From positions 289,001 through 353,000 of the forward strand of contig NZ_CP012602.1 of the NCBI RefSeq assembly GCF_001278805.1: a stretch of 64,000 nucleotides of DNA. Direction: 5' to 3'. The translations under genes were made by a program, and so were the position numbers. The notes under the pieces are model-generated. The model saw only the letters and a list, made by a program, of their open reading frames with translations. It ran no database searches and was not told the DNA's origin. This DNA comes from Bacillus sp. FJAT-18017. Its GTDB lineage: Bacteria > Bacillota > Bacilli > Bacillales > Cytobacillaceae. Below are positions 61,420 through 64,000 of this stretch, piece by piece; the stretch's first letter is position 1, and each line of letters begins with the position of its first letter.

Positions 61420-61605
61420 TTATTGATCGCTGGCCCTAACGCCTGCTTTTCCATAATTAGTCTTGGCCATTTCTTCAATAATTACCGTTACGTTTTCAGC
61501 AGGTGCACCGGATGTTTCAACAACAGCTGAGGTCACCTTTTCAACAAGTGCTCTTTTTTGATCATCGCTCCGGCCTTCTAGCATTTTCACAGTTACAATT
61601 GGCAT
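61420..61605 (-). CDS. ywhB: 4-oxalocrotonate tautomerase family protein YwhB
   Basis: A 61-residue tautomerase subunit with the catalytic Pro as the residue after Met (MPIVTVKMLEGRSDDQKRAL) and EEMAKTNYGKAG near the end. Members convert 2-hydroxymuconate to its oxo form; the natural substrate in bacilli is unknown. GGAGGAATAG precedes the ATG. Confidence 0.93.
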   Translation of the reverse strand: MPIVTVKMLEGRSDDQKRALVEKVTSAVVETSGAPAENVTVIIEEMAKTNYGKAGVRASDQ

Positions 61606-61774
61606 CTTCTATTCCTCCTTGACTGATGGTGATTTTAGTTTTTCATAAAAGGAAAAAAAGCGCAAGCGAGGTGCAGGCAGTTTTCACTTTTAGCCAGTCA
61701 TCGTGTATAATTTTACTAGTACTGTAAATTTGTCTTACAAAAAAGAGAAATAAATAGGGACTGGGGGAAATTCC

Positions 61775-62428
61775 TTGCTTTTTCCATATAGGACGGTTGA
61801 GGAAATCATTCTTGTGGCATTGACTCTCGCGATTGCATTTTCGGTGCATGAGTTCGCCCATGCATTTGTTGCATGGAAATTCGGCGATAATACTGCGAAA
61901 AATCAGGGCCGTCTTACGTTAAATCCAATCAGGCATATTGACCCGATCGGGGCGATCCTTTTCTTCGTAGTCGGATTTGGCTGGGCTCGGCCAGTACCGG
62001 TGAATCGTTTCTTTTTCAAAAACCCGCGTCTTGCCGGAATTCTTGTGTCGGCGGCTGGACCATTTAGCAATCTCTTGCTTGGCACACTTGGCCTATTGGC
62101 TTACCTTTTTATCATGAAATATACAGTCGGGGGAGTATTCGCCGAGACATTGATAAGTTTTCTCTGGTTGTTCTTTGGAGTTAACCTATTGCTGTTCCTG
62201 TTCAACCTGCTGCCATTTCCGCCACTTGACGGTTACCGGATTCTAGAGGATTTTGCTCCAAACGGGCTGAGGGCGAAGATGACTCAGTACGAGCAATATG
62301 GAGCACTTATTTTCCTGATTCTTGTCCTTACTCCGCTTGGGGATTATACGATATCACCGCTTTTCGGAAGTGTCTTGCCTGCTCTTCAAGAGGTGTTATT
62401 TGAATTTTTTGTACAGTTTTTTAGATAA
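61775..62428 (+). CDS. ywhC: Site-2 protease family protein YwhC
   Basis: A 217-residue intramembrane metalloprotease-like protein with five or six membrane segments. The zinc motif is FSVHEFAHAFVAW (HExxH) and the third ligand Asp lies in NLLPFPPLDGYRIL. GWARPVPVNRFFFKNPR is conserved in this S2P group. TTG start with GGGGGAA upstream. Substrate unknown. Confidence 0.9.
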   Translation: MLFPYRTVEEIILVALTLAIAFSVHEFAHAFVAWKFGDNTAKNQGRLTLNPIRHIDPIGAILFFVVGFGWARPVPVNRFFFKNPRLAGILVSAAGPFSNLLLGTLGLLAYLFIMKYTVGGVFAETLISFLWLFFGVNLLLFLFNLLPFPPLDGYRILEDFAPNGLRAKMTQYEQYGALIFLILVLTPLGDYTISPLFGSVLPALQEVLFEFFVQFFR

Positions 62429-62463
62429 CTTTAACTACTGTTGTTGCTGGGAGGTAGTTTGAT

Positions 62464-62973
62464 ATGGAAGAAAAAAAGAAAAAGGTTGGTTTTAATATTA
62501 TCAAGACCGATCCTCTTGATAATCATAAAGGCTTTGGCAAGGGATCGTTGACGCTGGACAATATTTCACCAGTTATCATTGATGTTGAAGATGCCGAAGC
62601 TATCATTGATGTTGGCGCAATGCATGCAAGAAGTGCAGTTGAAAAAGGAATCAAGTTCCTGGCCAATAAGGATGAAGTCCCGGATGCCAAGCTGTATTGG
62701 CTCGTTTGGGTTACAATTGACCGCAATGAGAATGGGCCATATTATGCCGGCGTTACTGCTTGTGAAATGACTGTAAACCGGGAAATCCGGCGCGGCTATA
62801 AGTCGCTTCCGGAGCATGTCAATCGGATGGATAAATCACTCAAACGCCATATTATTGTCGAGCATATGGATGATAAATCGAAAAAAATTCTTGCCGACTT
62901 CCTAAAAGGGCACAATGAGGCATTTTGGGACAATTCGTCGACTGAGCTGAAAACCGGTCTTGGCGAAGAATAA
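62464..62973 (+). CDS. ywhD: YwhD family protein
   Basis: A 169-residue cytoplasmic protein of the conserved Bacillus YwhD family: FNIIKTDPLDNHKGFGKGSL, then VEDAEAIIDVGAMHARSAVE and YYAGVTACEMTVNREIRRGY. The function is unknown. GGGAGG lies upstream of the ATG. It lies 35 nt after ywhC, with pbpG converging, the same order as in B. subtilis. Confidence 0.88.
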   Translation: MEEKKKKVGFNIIKTDPLDNHKGFGKGSLTLDNISPVIIDVEDAEAIIDVGAMHARSAVEKGIKFLANKDEVPDAKLYWLVWVTIDRNENGPYYAGVTACEMTVNREIRRGYKSLPEHVNRMDKSLKRHIIVEHMDDKSKKILADFLKGHNEAFWDNSSTELKTGLGEE

Positions 62974-62989
62974 CAAAGGCAGGCATAGG

Positions 62990-63024
62990 AAGAGCCGGGG
63001 CATAGCTGCTCCGGCTCTTTTTTG
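62990..63024 (+). terminator. Rho-independent terminator of ywhD
   Basis: AGAGCCGG (62991-62998) pairs with CCGGCTCT (63011-63018), with further GC pairing in the loop, then TTTTTT. Confidence 0.88.
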
Positions 63025-63042
63025 TAGAAACCTCTTAATATT

Positions 63043-64000
63043 TTAGTCTCCCCAATTCCAAAGCTTCTTGTACCATGATTTTTTATCGGCACCGCCCGGC
63101 TTCGCGCCAGGTATCAATTCATTATGATCAAGATGGTCAGTGCAATATTCATCAGGCTCCGTTCCGGAAACAAAGTACGTAAACCTTCTAACCGGGCACC
63201 CCTTCGTTGCAAGCTTCCCATTGACTGGATCGATATGAACCCCGGTTACGCCGTCCTTTGGCGGTTTGAATGATTTGACCGGTTTACCCTGCAATGCGTC
63301 TTCCATAAACTTAGCCCAAATTTTCTTGGCATAGGATTTTTCAGCGACCTTCTCAATCTTGCGAGCATCATCATACCCGGTCCAGACAGCTGAAACGAGC
63401 TGGGGCGAATAGCCAATCATCCAGCTGTCAGTAGGAGTGGAACCTGATTTGCCAGCATAAGGCCGAGTCAGGCCTTTTACAATTGTGCTTCCCGTTACAC
63501 TTGCATAGCCGTTAAGCTTCGTATCAAATACACCGGTCATCATATTCGTCATGACATAGGCTTTTGCTGGATCTAAATATGTTTCCTCCTCAGCATCCTT
63601 TTCATAAATGATTTTCCCTTCCGATGTTTCAACCCGGGTAATCAACGTTGGTTCAATATACTTGCCTCCATTGGCAAACATGCCATAAGCATTGGCCATT
63701 TCTATTGCCCGGACTCCAGAGGTTCCAAGAGCAAGAGAAGGAACACTGGCCATTTTTGTTGATATTCCAAACTTTTTGGCTGTTTCAGCGAGTGTCTCCT
63801 GGCCAAGGAACAGATGGGTTTTGACAGCATAGACATTGTCGGATAAAGCCAATGCCTGTGCAAGAGTAATATCGCCATTGGCATATTTGTTATTGTAGTT
63901 ATGAGGTGTATAATCAGGATCTCCGTTTTCAAACCGGAATGTTGTCAGTTCGCTCCTCATTGTAGTCGCGGGTGTATAGCCATTACCTAACGCTGCGTAA
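63043..64000 (-). CDS. pbpG: Class A penicillin-binding protein, C-terminal part (PbpG/YwhE-like; 5' end outside window)
   Basis: The frame continues past the right edge: upstream of the ATG at 63960 it reads YAALGNGYTPATT without a stop. The 318 residues shown are most of the transpeptidase domain of a bifunctional glycosyltransferase/transpeptidase that builds peptidoglycan outside the membrane. The SxN motif is ALSDNVYAVKT and the KT(S)G motif YAGKSGSTPTDSWMIGYSP; the active-site SxxK lies beyond the window. It ends after a Lys/Gly-rich tail. Position next to ywhD identifies it as the pbpG (ywhE) counterpart. Confidence 0.9.
   Translation of the reverse strand, partial: YAALGNGYTPATTMRSELTTFRFENGDPDYTPHNYNNKYANGDITLAQALALSDNVYAVKTHLFLGQETLAETAKKFGISTKMASVPSLALGTSGVRAIEMANAYGMFANGGKYIEPTLITRVETSEGKIIYEKDAEEETYLDPAKAYVMTNMMTGVFDTKLNGYASVTGSTIVKGLTRPYAGKSGSTPTDSWMIGYSPQLVSAVWTGYDDARKIEKVAEKSYAKKIWAKFMEDALQGKPVKSFKPPKDGVTGVHIDPVNGKLATKGCPVRRFTYFVSGTEPDEYCTDHLDHNELIPGAKPGGADKKSWYKKLWNWGD

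Overview
The window reads as chromosome of a low-to-mid GC, endospore-forming member of the Bacillaceae. Evidence for this is strong AGGAGG-type ribosome binding sites with many GTG and TTG starts, bacillithiol synthesis (bshB2), the coat protein gerQ, the forespore regulator rsfA, lipL, chdC/hemQ, and long gene order shared with the Bacillus subtilis yw region (ung-ywdI-ywdK-gerQ, hemQ, pta, lipL, rsfA, ywfO, ywgA, ywhB-C-D-pbpG). No phage, transposase, CRISPR array, rRNA or tRNA gene was seen. A Mesobacillus-like organism is a guess only.

Layout: 1-3.5 kb holds a NatAB-like ABC exporter and peptidase T. 3.7-8.5 kb is a complete LIV-type branched-chain amino acid importer with a CodY box at its promoter. 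8.6-12.5 kb has a NiaP-like niacin permease and a polar amino acid ABC importer. 12.7-17.5 kb has a B12-binding radical SAM protein with a perfect FNR-type palindrome upstream, then a NarL/DegU-type two-component system. 17.7-22.9 kb carries two tandem subtilisin-like proteases with SLH domains. 23-31 kb is a mixed stretch of small or accessory genes: a YbaK-type deacylase, an HD protein, a double P-loop ATPase with a glycine-rich partner, small hydrophilic and membrane proteins, GNAT, AlkD, HAD and a sugar dehydrogenase. 31-33.5 kb is a TetR-regulated ABC-2 exporter with twin operators. 33.7-37 kb has a broken YtkA-like lipoprotein gene, bshB2 and yojF separated by a 52-bp tandem repeat array, and pdxK.

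37.6-50 kb is a formate dehydrogenase and molybdenum cofactor island: fdhD, fdhA, fdhB, fdhC, fdhE, mobA, moeA, a moeA-periplasmic-binding fusion, moaE, moaD and moeB. The catalytic subunit gene fdhA is interrupted by one in-frame UGA at the position of selenocysteine in E. coli FdnG. It is followed, 11 nt later, by a hairpin with the bacterial SECIS shape, so fdhA is read here as one 994-residue selenoprotein. This predicts selA, selB, selC and selD elsewhere in the genome. moaA, moaB, moaC and mobB are not in the window either.

50-64 kb is conserved yw-region housekeeping. The start region of ywdI has been tandemly duplicated in 52-bp steps, leaving short upstream reading frames. Two families of dispersed intergenic repeats occupy several gaps. 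A 75-bp element with inverted ends and flanking direct repeats sits directly in front of the ybaK-like gene.
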